Shown here: positions 1-6,044 of the stretch, piece after piece | Position numbering within the stretch: position 1 is the stretch's first letter | Layout of the letters: the number at the start of each line of letters is the position of its first letter | Assembly (NCBI GenBank): GCA_903839955.1 | Contig: CAIMEI010000124.1 | Coordinates: 1 to 8,064, forward strand | From: Candidatus Falkowiibacteriota bacterium | Lineage (GTDB): Bacteria; Patescibacteriota; Patescibacteriia; Patescibacteriales; UBA12465 | Direction of reading: 5' to 3' | DNA: 8,064 nt | The notes under the pieces: generated by a model | Told to the model about the DNA's origin: nothing | The model's input: the letters and a program-made list of their open reading frames with translations, nothing else | The model's database searches: none | Made by a program: the position numbers and the translations under genes

Positions 1-158
1 ATCGCCAGAACGATCGTGATCGTTATCAGGCCAAGGAGGACTATTTCACTAACGTTCAGGCCAAAAAAGAGATTGAAGAACTGCAAAAAGCTTTGGCGCG
101 CATTGAGGATGATAAATTGAATAAGATTTTGAAGATGCTAGAGGATTTCAAAAAATAG
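1..158 (+). CDS. C-terminal end of a coiled-coil-like protein (5' truncated by window)
   Basis: An open frame enters from the left edge (first complete codon at position 3) and ends at TAG 156-158, giving about 51 residues. The fragment is very rich in Lys, Glu, Asp and Gln. Its last 30 or so residues (from KKEIEELQKALARIEDD onward) show hydrophobic residues at heptad-like spacing, typical of an amphipathic helix or coiled coil, and it ends in FKK. A strong hairpin terminator begins 28 bp after the stop, which supports this as a true gene end. The fragment is too short and low in complexity to name the protein. The start lies outside the window. Confidence 0.6.
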   Translation, partial: RQNDRDRYQAKEDYFTNVQAKKEIEELQKALARIEDDKLNKILKMLEDFKK

Positions 159-185
159 TTTTTCACGCTTCAGTTTCAACAAATA

Positions 186-222
186 AAAAAGCTTCCAGTA
201 ATGCGGAAGCTTTTTGTTTTTT
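186..222. terminator. Bidirectional intrinsic terminator
   Basis: A perfect 11-bp stem (186-196 with 205-215, core GCTTCC/GGAAGC) has an 8-nt loop. On the plus strand it is followed by a T-rich tract to 222. On the minus strand the A-run at 182-190 becomes a T-tract, so the same hairpin can end both the gene finishing at 158 and the minus-strand gene finishing at 241. Confidence 0.85.
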
Positions 223-240
223 GGGAGATTAAAATCACCA

Positions 241-1197
241 TCATTTCTGGCGACTTTCTAGTAGAAAAAAGGTTTTAATCGACATTATTTCGGCTAGAAA
301 TAGCTGGTTAAATGACTCTGGCAGGCGATTTTGGAAAAGATAAATTCCTGGATCATCTAGGCTGACAGCGGCGCCGTCGCTGATGATTAAGAAATATTTC
401 TCAAATTGATCAGGGCTATCTGTTTGTCGATAGCCGGCCTCCAGGAAAATTTTGGGATATACCCATTTCTTCTCTAGCCCTTGGTAGTCAAAAGTGATGG
501 TGTAGACTTTTTTTCTTCTTAAGTCCTCCTCGATCTTGATTTCCACTTGGCCACTAACACCCTTGGCTTTGATATTATCCAAGGAGATGCCAAGATGGCC
601 GAAGTTTTCGTTGCTAACTAGCGGCCTTTGGCCGTAGAGGTAATAGATTCGGCTAAATAAATAGATAACGATTTCTTCTAGCGGCTGTTCGAAATACTCT
701 TTATGATCAAAGCCGATTTGGAGATAGTGGTGGATGTAAGGATGCCCCAGGTTTCTGGGGAATATTCGGTACTCCGGGTAAGCCTCGCCGAGCATTTCGT
801 GAAAAATAATATTTTTCTCCGCGAATTCATCGGAGAATTTTCGGACATATTCAAAGCCGTATTCTTCCAGGGCTTTATTTTCCGGAGATTTGATTAGTTT
901 GACGACATCTAGGGCGGCCGATTCTGGGGCCTGTTTTCCTTTGAACCAATATGGCCCAATTTCATCAATGCGTCTTAATATTCTTATCTCCACCTGCTGA
1001 TCGTGAATGATTAAAATTATCAATCGTTTTTCGTGCCGCCAGAAGATTAAATGCCCCGTGCGATGGCCGAAAAGCGGCTGGTATTTTCTGGTCGCCTTTT
1101 TGGTTAAAGAGAAGTTTTGCAAATCTTCTTCCTTGATTTTTTTCTCAATTAGCAGTCCTCGCAAATCTTGGACTATTTTTTTGGTATTTGTTCCCAT
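241..1197 (-). CDS. Uncharacterised 318-aa cytoplasmic protein
   Basis: I do not recognise this protein. It has no signal peptide or membrane segment and is rich in charged and aromatic residues. Residues 1-30 look like a helical Lys/Glu-rich region. Residues 48-76 alternate in a beta-strand fashion (HLIFWRHEKRLIILIIHDQQ then EIRILRRI). A histidine cluster lies at 152-157 (HPYIHH) with a further His at 165, and residues 214-275 again look strand-rich. Whether the histidines bind metal cannot be told. It is a single-gene unit between a shared terminator (186-222) and a candidate TTGACA promoter (1239-1267). The ATG at 1195-1197 is the first in frame after that promoter, but no Shine-Dalgarno precedes it. 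Length, codon texture and flanking signals make it a real gene; function is unknown. Confidence 0.85.
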   Translation of the reverse strand: MGTNTKKIVQDLRGLLIEKKIKEEDLQNFSLTKKATRKYQPLFGHRTGHLIFWRHEKRLIILIIHDQQVEIRILRRIDEIGPYWFKGKQAPESAALDVVKLIKSPENKALEEYGFEYVRKFSDEFAEKNIIFHEMLGEAYPEYRIFPRNLGHPYIHHYLQIGFDHKEYFEQPLEEIVIYLFSRIYYLYGQRPLVSNENFGHLGISLDNIKAKGVSGQVEIKIEEDLRRKKVYTITFDYQGLEKKWVYPKIFLEAGYRQTDSPDQFEKYFLIISDGAAVSLDDPGIYLFQNRLPESFNQLFLAEIMSIKTFFLLESRQK

Positions 1198-1238
1198 TGG
1201 GTTAAATTTTTAAAGTTCGTAAAACAATTCAAGCTTAA

Positions 1239-1267
1239 ACCTTAGTCTTTCGGCTCAATTTTGTCAA
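1239..1267 (-). promoter_or_regulatory. Candidate sigma70-type promoter for the 318-aa gene
   Basis: Read on the minus strand, a perfect TTGACA (plus-strand 1262-1267) is followed after 17 bp by TAAGGT (1239-1244). The -35 box is ideal and the spacing is optimal, but the -10 box matches the consensus at only three of six bases. Transcription would start near 1232, giving a leader of about 35 nt. Confidence 0.5.
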
Positions 1268-1279
1268 ATTCCAAAACCA

Positions 1280-1308
1280 TTGTTTTGAGGTCGTTTTTGT
1301 GGTATTTT
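1280..1308 (+). promoter_or_regulatory. Weak candidate promoter for the 1323-2365 unit
   Basis: TTGTTT (1280-1285) and TATTTT (1303-1308) are 17 bp apart. The boxes match consensus at three and four of six positions. Transcription would begin only a few bases before the ATG at 1323, so the message would be almost leaderless. The 125-bp divergent gap offers nothing better on this strand. Confidence 0.25.
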
Positions 1309-1322
1309 AGAGTCATAACTTT

Positions 1323-1766
1323 ATGTCTAACCAAAATAAAAAAATTGCCTGGGGTTTTACTGCCGGCGCGGCCTCGCTGATTATTCTTGTCCTGGTCTTG
1401 GCCTGGTTTCTCCTGGATTCTTCGGTACCGCCATTTCACGGCGAACCGGCCGCTTTCCACCATTTCACCTTGAAAAACCTGCCTCGCCCCCTCAACTATC
1501 GTTCCTTGCCCATCCCGGAAAGCAGCCGCCGCAATAGCCAGCCTTTGGGGCTAAGCGACTTGGGCAAGCTAGAAAGCTGGATGACTTTCGATTATCTCAA
1601 TCAAGCTTTTCATCTGCCGCCAGATTATCTGAAAACCGCTCTGGCCATCAAAGATTCTAAATATCCATTTATTACTATTAATCGCTATGCCAAAGCGCAA
1701 AAAATAAGCGATAGCGCCGCTCTGAGCGCAATCAGACAGGCCGTCGCCAGCCACTTGCAGCCCTAA
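1323..1766 (+). CDS. Single-pass membrane-anchored 147-aa protein linked to a DedA gene
   Basis: A short basic N-terminus (NKK) is followed by one hydrophobic segment, about residues 10-31 (GFTAGAASLIILVLVLAWFL). A Pro-rich linker follows, then a compact, probably helical domain at about 83-143. That domain contains the pattern WMTFDYLN...F.LPPDYLKTAL.I.D.KYP.ITI.RYA followed by a final amphipathic helix. The motif looks conserved rather than random, but I cannot assign a family name. With an uncleaved anchor and the positive residues first, the domain probably faces outward (inference). The stop is 5 bp before the ATG of the DedA/VTT gene, so the two are almost certainly cotranscribed and may work together. 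No Shine-Dalgarno precedes the ATG. Confidence 0.75.
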   Translation: MSNQNKKIAWGFTAGAASLIILVLVLAWFLLDSSVPPFHGEPAAFHHFTLKNLPRPLNYRSLPIPESSRRNSQPLGLSDLGKLESWMTFDYLNQAFHLPPDYLKTALAIKDSKYPFITINRYAKAQKISDSAALSAIRQAVASHLQP

Positions 1767-1771
1767 TTCCC

Positions 1772-2365
1772 ATGGAACAGACACTCGCACCATTCCTCTC
1801 CTTCATCCTTCTCTACAAATATGCGGCTTTGTTTGGTGCGGTTTTCGTCAGTAACATCATCTTTGTTTTGCCCTCCAACATCCTCATCTTGGTTTCCGGG
1901 GTTTTTACGGGTACGGGCTATCTTAATTTTTATTGGTCGCTTTTCTTTGTGGTCGCCGCCAACACCCTCGGCGACTTTTTGTTTTATCGGTTAGCGCGGC
2001 GTTATCCGCAAATTGTGGATCGGCGCTTGAAACGCCAGAAATTTGTGGCTCTAGAGCGCCTCAAAAAATTCATGCAATCTTCGGCGGGGCCGACAATTAT
2101 TATTGCCCATTGCGGCGGCGCCTTTACGGTGGTGGTTAGCTTGCTTAGCGGCTTAGCCGAAATTCCGTGGCCAAAATTTATTTGCTACGCCATCATCGGC
2201 AATGTTTTGATGGATTTTATTCTTCTGTATTCTGGTTTCGTCCTGGGGCTGAACTGGGAGCAGGCCTCGGGGATAGTAAATGTTGTTTCCATAGTGATTA
2301 CGGTCGTCATGGTGGCCGTCTTTGGCTATAAAGCGCTGGCGAAAAACAGGAAGCAAGCTTCTTGA
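1772..2365 (+). CDS. DedA/VTT-family integral membrane protein (divergent member)
   Basis: This 197-aa, strongly hydrophobic protein matches the DedA/VTT fold in layout. It has a re-entrant-type segment with LPSN (33-36) leading into ILILVSGVF, then the LGDFLFYRLARR motif (66-77, family pattern G-D-x-x-x-Y-x-x-G/A-R). A basic cytoplasmic stretch follows (83-100), then SGLAEIPWPKF (126-136) where the family has AGxxxMxxxxF, and a last membrane helix at 168-187. Characterised DedA proteins translocate lipids, and some recycle undecaprenyl phosphate. By hand alignment this copy lacks several charged residues important in E. coli YqjA/YghB: the acidic residue after LPx is Asn36, and the two arginines of RFxPxxR align with His113 and Thr119. 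Family membership is fairly sure; transport activity is uncertain. It follows the 147-aa gene by 5 bp. Confidence 0.8.
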   Translation: MEQTLAPFLSFILLYKYAALFGAVFVSNIIFVLPSNILILVSGVFTGTGYLNFYWSLFFVVAANTLGDFLFYRLARRYPQIVDRRLKRQKFVALERLKKFMQSSAGPTIIIAHCGGAFTVVVSLLSGLAEIPWPKFICYAIIGNVLMDFILLYSGFVLGLNWEQASGIVNVVSIVITVVMVAVFGYKALAKNRKQAS

Positions 2366-2397
2366 ATTACTAAAATAATAGTGCTAAGGTAAATGAC

Positions 2398-2422
2398 CAA
2401 TCTCCAAGGAAGGAGATTGTTT
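2398..2422 (+). terminator. Hairpin between the DedA unit and the secreted-protein gene (weak terminator or 5' leader hairpin)
   Basis: A perfect 8-bp stem, CAATCTCC (2398-2405) with GGAGATTG (2412-2419), has a 6-nt loop and is followed by only three T residues. It lies 32 bp after the DedA stop, a suitable place for a terminator, but the T-tract is poor. It could instead be a hairpin at the 5' end of the next message: TTGAAT (2362-2367) and TAAGGT (2385-2390) at 17-bp spacing would start RNA at about 2397. Confidence 0.4.
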
Positions 2423-2461
2423 AAAATAAAGTTATCCATTTCTTTAAAAACGTTATAAATA

Positions 2462-3262
2462 ATGAAAACAGCAAGTAAAGCAGCCATAATAATCATGGCA
2501 TCAGTAATTTTTTTGTTTTTTCCGACGACCAATCAGGCGCAGAAAAATCTATTTGATTCTCAATTAAGCTTTATCCCAATCGGGATGAGCATAACTGCTC
2601 CGGAATTTTTCCGAAATGTACCGCAGCACCCAGAAGACAATGTGTATACCGTGATGGGGCCGATTAGCCAGGAAGTTTACACGGTGCACGGCACCTTTGC
2701 TTTCAGCGTTCTTTTTAGGCATCAGCTGACCGAAGGGATTTCTTGCGGCGCCGGCTTGCGCTTTGATTGGCATAGCGTTGCTCTGGCCGAAAGGAATTAC
2801 ACTAACGCCCCCGGAACAACGAACCGCGACATCGGAGCTGCGCTCACCTTTTGCGGCTTGACCACGAGAGGCATCTTGCCGCCGTCTTTGGGCGATAAGT
2901 ATGACGACCTCAGCACTTGGGGGATGACCCCGGTTCTAACGATTGAGGCGCCGCTTTGCCGCAAGCTATTCGGGCTATATCCAAAATTGGCTGTAAGTTT
3001 CAGTTATCAAGCCCTGGTTGGGACTAACGGCTGGGATCGCTACGGCGAACTAGAGTATCAAAACTCGGCCACGCTAATAAATTTATTCCCAGTAGACGTC
3101 TCCCTGAAGTTTAAAATTTATTCTGTTAATTTGGAGGTAGGGAATAGATTTTTCTTAAGCAGCAAAACAGCTTTAGGCAAAGAATTCGGGATTAATATGT
3201 CCCAGCTGAATTTATTTGCCGCCGTGTCCATGGAAGAAATTATCAAGAGCGCTCTGAAATAA
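2462..3262 (+). CDS. Secreted beta-strand-rich protein, possible beta-barrel-like fold
   Basis: The N-terminus is a classical signal peptide: basic MKTASK, a hydrophobic core at about 8-21, and a likely cleavage after NQA (24-26). The remaining 240 residues have no membrane helix. They are dominated by alternating-polarity segments that read as beta strands, for example 77-88 (GTFAFSVLFRHQ), 92-108 (GISCGAGLRFDWHSVAL), 153-165, 174-187 (PKLAVSFSYQALVG), 211-234 and 243-256. The turn-strand pattern (GISCGAGLRFDW after a charged turn) resembles outer-membrane barrels, but the C-terminus is a short helix (MEEIIKSALK) rather than the usual terminal aromatic residue. Three cysteines (95, 131, 166) remain in the mature part. 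I do not recognise a family. It is a single gene with its own terminator; no Shine-Dalgarno. The ATG at 2495 would remove the basic signal-peptide region, so 2462 is preferred. Confidence 0.75.
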   Translation: MKTASKAAIIIMASVIFLFFPTTNQAQKNLFDSQLSFIPIGMSITAPEFFRNVPQHPEDNVYTVMGPISQEVYTVHGTFAFSVLFRHQLTEGISCGAGLRFDWHSVALAERNYTNAPGTTNRDIGAALTFCGLTTRGILPPSLGDKYDDLSTWGMTPVLTIEAPLCRKLFGLYPKLAVSFSYQALVGTNGWDRYGELEYQNSATLINLFPVDVSLKFKIYSVNLEVGNRFFLSSKTALGKEFGINMSQLNLFAAVSMEEIIKSALK

Positions 3263-3274
3263 GGAGCGTCAAAC

Positions 3275-3310
3275 AAAAAGCCGTTGTCTTTAAACAGCGG
3301 CTTTTTTATT
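3275..3310. terminator. Bidirectional intrinsic terminator between convergent genes
   Basis: A 13-bp stem (3275-3287 with 3294-3306, core GCCGTTGT/ACAGCGGC with one G-T wobble) has a 6-nt loop and runs into a T-tract at 3302-3310. The A-run on the left side gives a T-tract on the other strand. It ends both the secreted-protein gene (stop 3262) and the exchanger gene (stop 3325). Confidence 0.85.
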
Positions 3311-3324
3311 GGTGAAATATTTTT

Positions 3325-4377
3325 TTAGCCGATTCGGCTAACAGCAATTAGGCCGACAACGTAGAGGATAATTTCCAAAATAGAATCTAACCCTAGGCGG
3401 AAGAAGCGCCGTTTCGGTTTCCATAAAAATGAGGTGGCGTAAACTAGCATCATCGCCATTCCCAGGATGGCAAAAAGCAAATCCTGTTGATCGGTGTAAG
3501 ACAAGATTGGTTTTTGAGCAATTAAATCGGCAAAAAGAAAGATGGTCAACATGAAAGCGTTGCCGCCCATAATATCGCTGATTGCTAGATGATTGTCGCC
3601 GATGAAAATTGACTCTAGTCCGGTGCTGATTTCCGGCAGGGAAGAGACGAGCGCCAAAACGGTGGCGGCAAACAAGCCGCTATTAATTCCCAGTTGAGCG
3701 GCAATCGCCGAACCGCTTTCCTCCAGAATGACGCCGGCAATCAAGGTGGCAACGCAGGCGAGTAAGAAAATTAAAATTACCTGCCAGCTTTTTTTGTGGG
3801 CATAAAAAGGATGATTTTCCACGGCTCGTCGTTCGTGGTGGCGGCGGCCCGGCGCCGCTTCAGGCGCGACGCGATTTAGACGAACATTCTTGCGAACTTT
3901 GTTGATTAAGAAGAGGCCGATAATCCAGGCGGCAACAATTACGAAGGACAGCGGGTTGGCTTGGAAAATTTGCGTCTTCGCGGGCACGATTGTTCCCAAG
4001 AGAGCGAGGGCGGTTAAAATAACCGCGAAGCCAGTTTCCAGGGAAAGAATAATTGAGCCGGCCAAATAAGACAGCGGTCTTTTTCCCTTAACGAAGAAAT
4101 CAAAGACGATAATCACCAGAGTCTGAAAGGCAATGCCGCCAAGCAAGGTGCCGACGATTATCGGCAAATGTCCGGACCGAGCCGCGCTAAAGCAAATTGC
4201 CAGTTCCGGCAAACTGCCGCCGATTCCCAGGAGAATCAAGCCGCCCAGGGCATCGCCGAGTTTGAAGCGGCTGTCCAGCGTGCTGGTGGTCTTGGTTAGG
4301 GAGATTCCGGCCAGCCAAGTGACGGCGCCGGCGGCGAGGAATAAGATCGCCAGAACGGGGAGAGATAAATTTTGCAT
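3325..4377 (-). CDS. CaCA-superfamily cation/calcium exchanger, YrbG-like
   Basis: This 350-aa protein has about ten hydrophobic segments in two halves. The halves are separated by a basic, polar loop at about 160-198 (RKNVRLNR...GRRHHERR), which fits the inverted-repeat layout of Na+/Ca2+ exchangers. Alpha-repeat 1 spans about 45-90 with GGSLPEL (53-59) and GTLLGGIAFQ (76-85). Alpha-repeat 2 spans about 233-283 with SSLPEI (245-250) and DIMGGNAFM (268-276). The two key glutamates of the family are present (Glu58 and Glu249). Partner positions differ from the usual GNxxGSNxxN: by hand alignment with the archaeal exchanger NCX_Mj, its Ser77 and Asn81 become Gly and Gln in repeat 1, and Ser236 and Asp240 become Gly and Met in repeat 2. 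Ion preference and coupling may therefore be altered. It is a single gene with its own promoter. Confidence 0.85.
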   Translation of the reverse strand: MQNLSLPVLAILFLAAGAVTWLAGISLTKTTSTLDSRFKLGDALGGLILLGIGGSLPELAICFSAARSGHLPIIVGTLLGGIAFQTLVIIVFDFFVKGKRPLSYLAGSIILSLETGFAVILTALALLGTIVPAKTQIFQANPLSFVIVAAWIIGLFLINKVRKNVRLNRVAPEAAPGRRHHERRAVENHPFYAHKKSWQVILIFLLACVATLIAGVILEESGSAIAAQLGINSGLFAATVLALVSSLPEISTGLESIFIGDNHLAISDIMGGNAFMLTIFLFADLIAQKPILSYTDQQDLLFAILGMAMMLVYATSFLWKPKRRFFRLGLDSILEIILYVVGLIAVSRIG

Positions 4378-4414
4378 AAATTTTTGATAATATTTTTTTA
4401 CGCCAACTGCTTAC

Positions 4415-4443
4415 ATTATAGTTAATTAGCGCTAACTTATAAA
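4415..4443 (-). promoter_or_regulatory. Sigma70-type promoter for the exchanger gene
   Basis: On the minus strand TTTATA (plus 4438-4443) is followed after 17 bp by a perfect TATAAT (plus 4415-4420). The RNA would start near 4408, with a leader of about 30 nt and no Shine-Dalgarno before the ATG at 4377. Confidence 0.65.
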
Positions 4444-4454
4444 GTTTTTACCAT

Positions 4455-4521
4455 TTGACAAAATACTCTTAGTATTATGAAACCTGGGAAAGTAGCTAAA
4501 AGTTTTATATTATTATATAAT
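4455..4521 (+). promoter_or_regulatory. Promoter region for the glycosyltransferase-deacetylase-DedA operon
   Basis: Two candidates lie in this AT-rich stretch. The first is a perfect TTGACA (4455-4460) with TATGAA (4476-4481) at a short 15-bp spacing. The second is a perfect TATAAT (4516-4521) without a clear -35 box, which would start RNA about 35 nt before the ATG at 4563. The second is better placed, the first has the better -35; both may be used. The segment also separates this operon from the divergent exchanger gene. Confidence 0.45.
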
Positions 4522-4562
4522 TGTTGATGATGAATTTATTGATCAAATAAGAAAAAATTATT

Positions 4563-5315
4563 ATGGACCAACCATTTATCTCCGTTGTGATTCCTGCCTA
4601 CAATGAGGAACGCAACATCGGTGCTTGCCTTAAATCACTCAAAGCCCAGAACTATTCGGGGCAATGGGAGATTATTGTTTCCAACAACAACAGCACTGAT
4701 CGCACCGCCGAAATCGCCCGAGAAGAAGGGGCGACAGTGATTTTTGAACCGCAGGCCGGCGTGATTTTTGCCCGCCAAGCCGGGGCCGACAAAGCGCAAG
4801 GGGAAATCATTATTCAAACCGACGCCGACACAGTTTATGCCGCCGGCTGGCTCAACCGCATTATTGAAACTTTCAACAAACATCCGGAGGCCGTCGCTGT
4901 CATCGGTTCCTTCAAATTTTTTGACGGACCCTGGTGGGGCAAAGCTTTTTCGGGAATTTTATTTGGCATCACCAATGTCATCTACAAGCTCAATGGCAAG
5001 ATGGTCTATATTCCCGGCGCCAACACTGCTTTCAAAAAGAAATTTTTTCACGGCTACGACTTGACCTTGGATCAGGGCGGGGATGAGGTGGCGCTGCTTA
5101 AGTCTCTCAAGAAAGAAGGCAAAATTATTTTCTTGCGTAACAATGCTGTTCTGACTTCCGCGCGCCGCTTGAAGAAGGGCCTGCTCTATAATATTTTTGT
5201 CATTCTGATCTACTACTATATTTTTGACTATACTTTCCGCCGTCTGACCGGGCGCAGTTTGGCCACCGCTTTCCCGCGCATTCGCGAGAAAGACAAGGCC
5301 GCCAAGCAAAGTTAA
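4563..5315 (+). CDS. Family 2 glycosyltransferase (GT-A fold), membrane-associated
   Basis: The N-terminal half is a standard GT2 domain. It has the opening strand FISVVIPAYNEERNIGACL (5-23), the nucleotide-sugar segment EIIVSNNNSTDRTAEIA (36-52), and the metal-binding DxD as TDADT (86-90, Asp87 and Asp89). GANTAFKKKFF follows at 152-162, and GGDEVALLKSLKKEGKI (172-188) occupies the acceptor/catalytic-base region, with Asp174-Glu175 as the likely acid pair. Residues 207-225 (LLYNIFVILIYYYIFDY) form a hydrophobic, Tyr-rich helix, followed by basic residues that suit inner-face membrane attachment. It lacks the two full C-terminal helices of ArnC or GtrB types. It probably transfers a sugar from a nucleotide donor to a lipid or glycan acceptor; the sugar is unknown. 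It is first in a tight operon, 3 bp before the deacetylase gene. Confidence 0.9.
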   Translation: MDQPFISVVIPAYNEERNIGACLKSLKAQNYSGQWEIIVSNNNSTDRTAEIAREEGATVIFEPQAGVIFARQAGADKAQGEIIIQTDADTVYAAGWLNRIIETFNKHPEAVAVIGSFKFFDGPWWGKAFSGILFGITNVIYKLNGKMVYIPGANTAFKKKFFHGYDLTLDQGGDEVALLKSLKKEGKIIFLRNNAVLTSARRLKKGLLYNIFVILIYYYIFDYTFRRLTGRSLATAFPRIREKDKAAKQS

Positions 5316-5318
5316 TCT

Positions 5319-6044
5319 ATGCCCCTCGTGATTTGGACGATAATTTTTCTCTTAGCAATCTTAGGCTTAGCCTATTATCTGACCGTGTGGTTTAAAACCC
5401 AGGCCTTCGGCTATTTTCCTTATGCCGTCAAAACGAACAAAAAGATAATTGCCTTAACTTTTGACGATGGTCCTAATCCGCCCTACACCAATGAGCTGCT
5501 GGAAATTCTGGCTAAACACCAGGTTCTAGCAACTTTTTTTATGCCCGCCAAAAATCTGGAAAAATTTCCCGAACTGGCCCGCGAAATCGTGGCCGCCGGC
5601 CATGTTATTGGCAATCATTCTTATTGCCACCAATTTTCTAATCATTTTAAGACCCTGAAATTTGAAAAAGAAATCACGCGCGCCCAAACGGTAATCGAAA
5701 GTATCACTGGTAAAAAACCGGCCCTTTACCGCTCCCCCTGGCTTTTCAAGCAGCCTTGGCTATTAAAAAATCTCAAAGCCCATGGTTTAACGCCGGTAGC
5801 CGGATTTTTCTCCTCTAATTGGGAGGTTTGGAAAGCACCGGCAGAAACAATTGCTAAAGATGCGCTCAAGGTTGTGGCGCCTGGCCGGATTATCATTTTT
5901 CACGACGGCTTCGACACGCAGGGCGGCTACCGCGCCGGATCAGTGGGAGCGATTGATATTATTATTCCCGAACTAAAAAAACAAGGTTACGAGTTTTTGA
6001 CCGTTGATAAACTTCTCGGCGTTAATGCCTATCAAAATCTATGA
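5319..6044 (+). CDS. Membrane-anchored polysaccharide deacetylase (NodB / carbohydrate esterase family 4)
   Basis: An uncleaved N-terminal anchor (about residues 4-25, VIWTIIFLLAILGLAYYLTV) precedes a NodB homology domain with the family motifs in order. TFDDGP is at 47-52 (Asp49 catalytic base, Asp50 metal ligand) and HSYCH at 100-104 (His100 and His104 metal ligands). RSPWL at 138-142 has Trp where many members have Tyr, NW is at 167-168, and IIIFHDGF at 192-198 carries the catalytic His195. All catalytic and metal ligands appear intact, so an active divalent-metal N-deacetylase on a glycan outside the membrane is expected. The exact substrate (peptidoglycan GlcNAc, a lipid-linked sugar or a capsule) cannot be read from sequence. 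It starts 3 bp after the glycosyltransferase and overlaps the DedA gene by ATGA, which implies translational coupling. Confidence 0.92.
   Translation: MPLVIWTIIFLLAILGLAYYLTVWFKTQAFGYFPYAVKTNKKIIALTFDDGPNPPYTNELLEILAKHQVLATFFMPAKNLEKFPELAREIVAAGHVIGNHSYCHQFSNHFKTLKFEKEITRAQTVIESITGKKPALYRSPWLFKQPWLLKNLKAHGLTPVAGFFSSNWEVWKAPAETIAKDALKVVAPGRIIIFHDGFDTQGGYRAGSVGAIDIIIPELKKQGYEFLTVDKLLGVNAYQNL

Noticed and set aside
1242..1463. 73-aa minus-strand ORF across the divergent promoter region
   Set aside because: It covers the start of the 147-aa gene and the promoter of the 318-aa gene, and its product is low in complexity with no motif.
2393..2458. 21-codon ORF before the secreted-protein gene
   Set aside because: It overlaps the hairpin, has no ribosome binding site or recognisable product, and is of a length expected by chance in AT-rich DNA.
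4133..4387. 84-aa plus-strand ORF opposite the exchanger N-terminus
   Set aside because: It is the antisense of the first alpha-repeat. Its Pro/Ser/Arg composition reflects the hydrophobic codons of the real gene.
4539..4546. TTGATCAA palindrome before the glycosyltransferase gene as an operator
   Set aside because: Eight-base AT-rich palindromes are common by chance, and nothing else supports a regulator site here.
4959..5309. 116-aa minus-strand ORF inside the glycosyltransferase gene
   Set aside because: It lies fully antisense to a gene with clear GT2 motifs. Its product has no recognisable domain and no promoter or terminator frames it.
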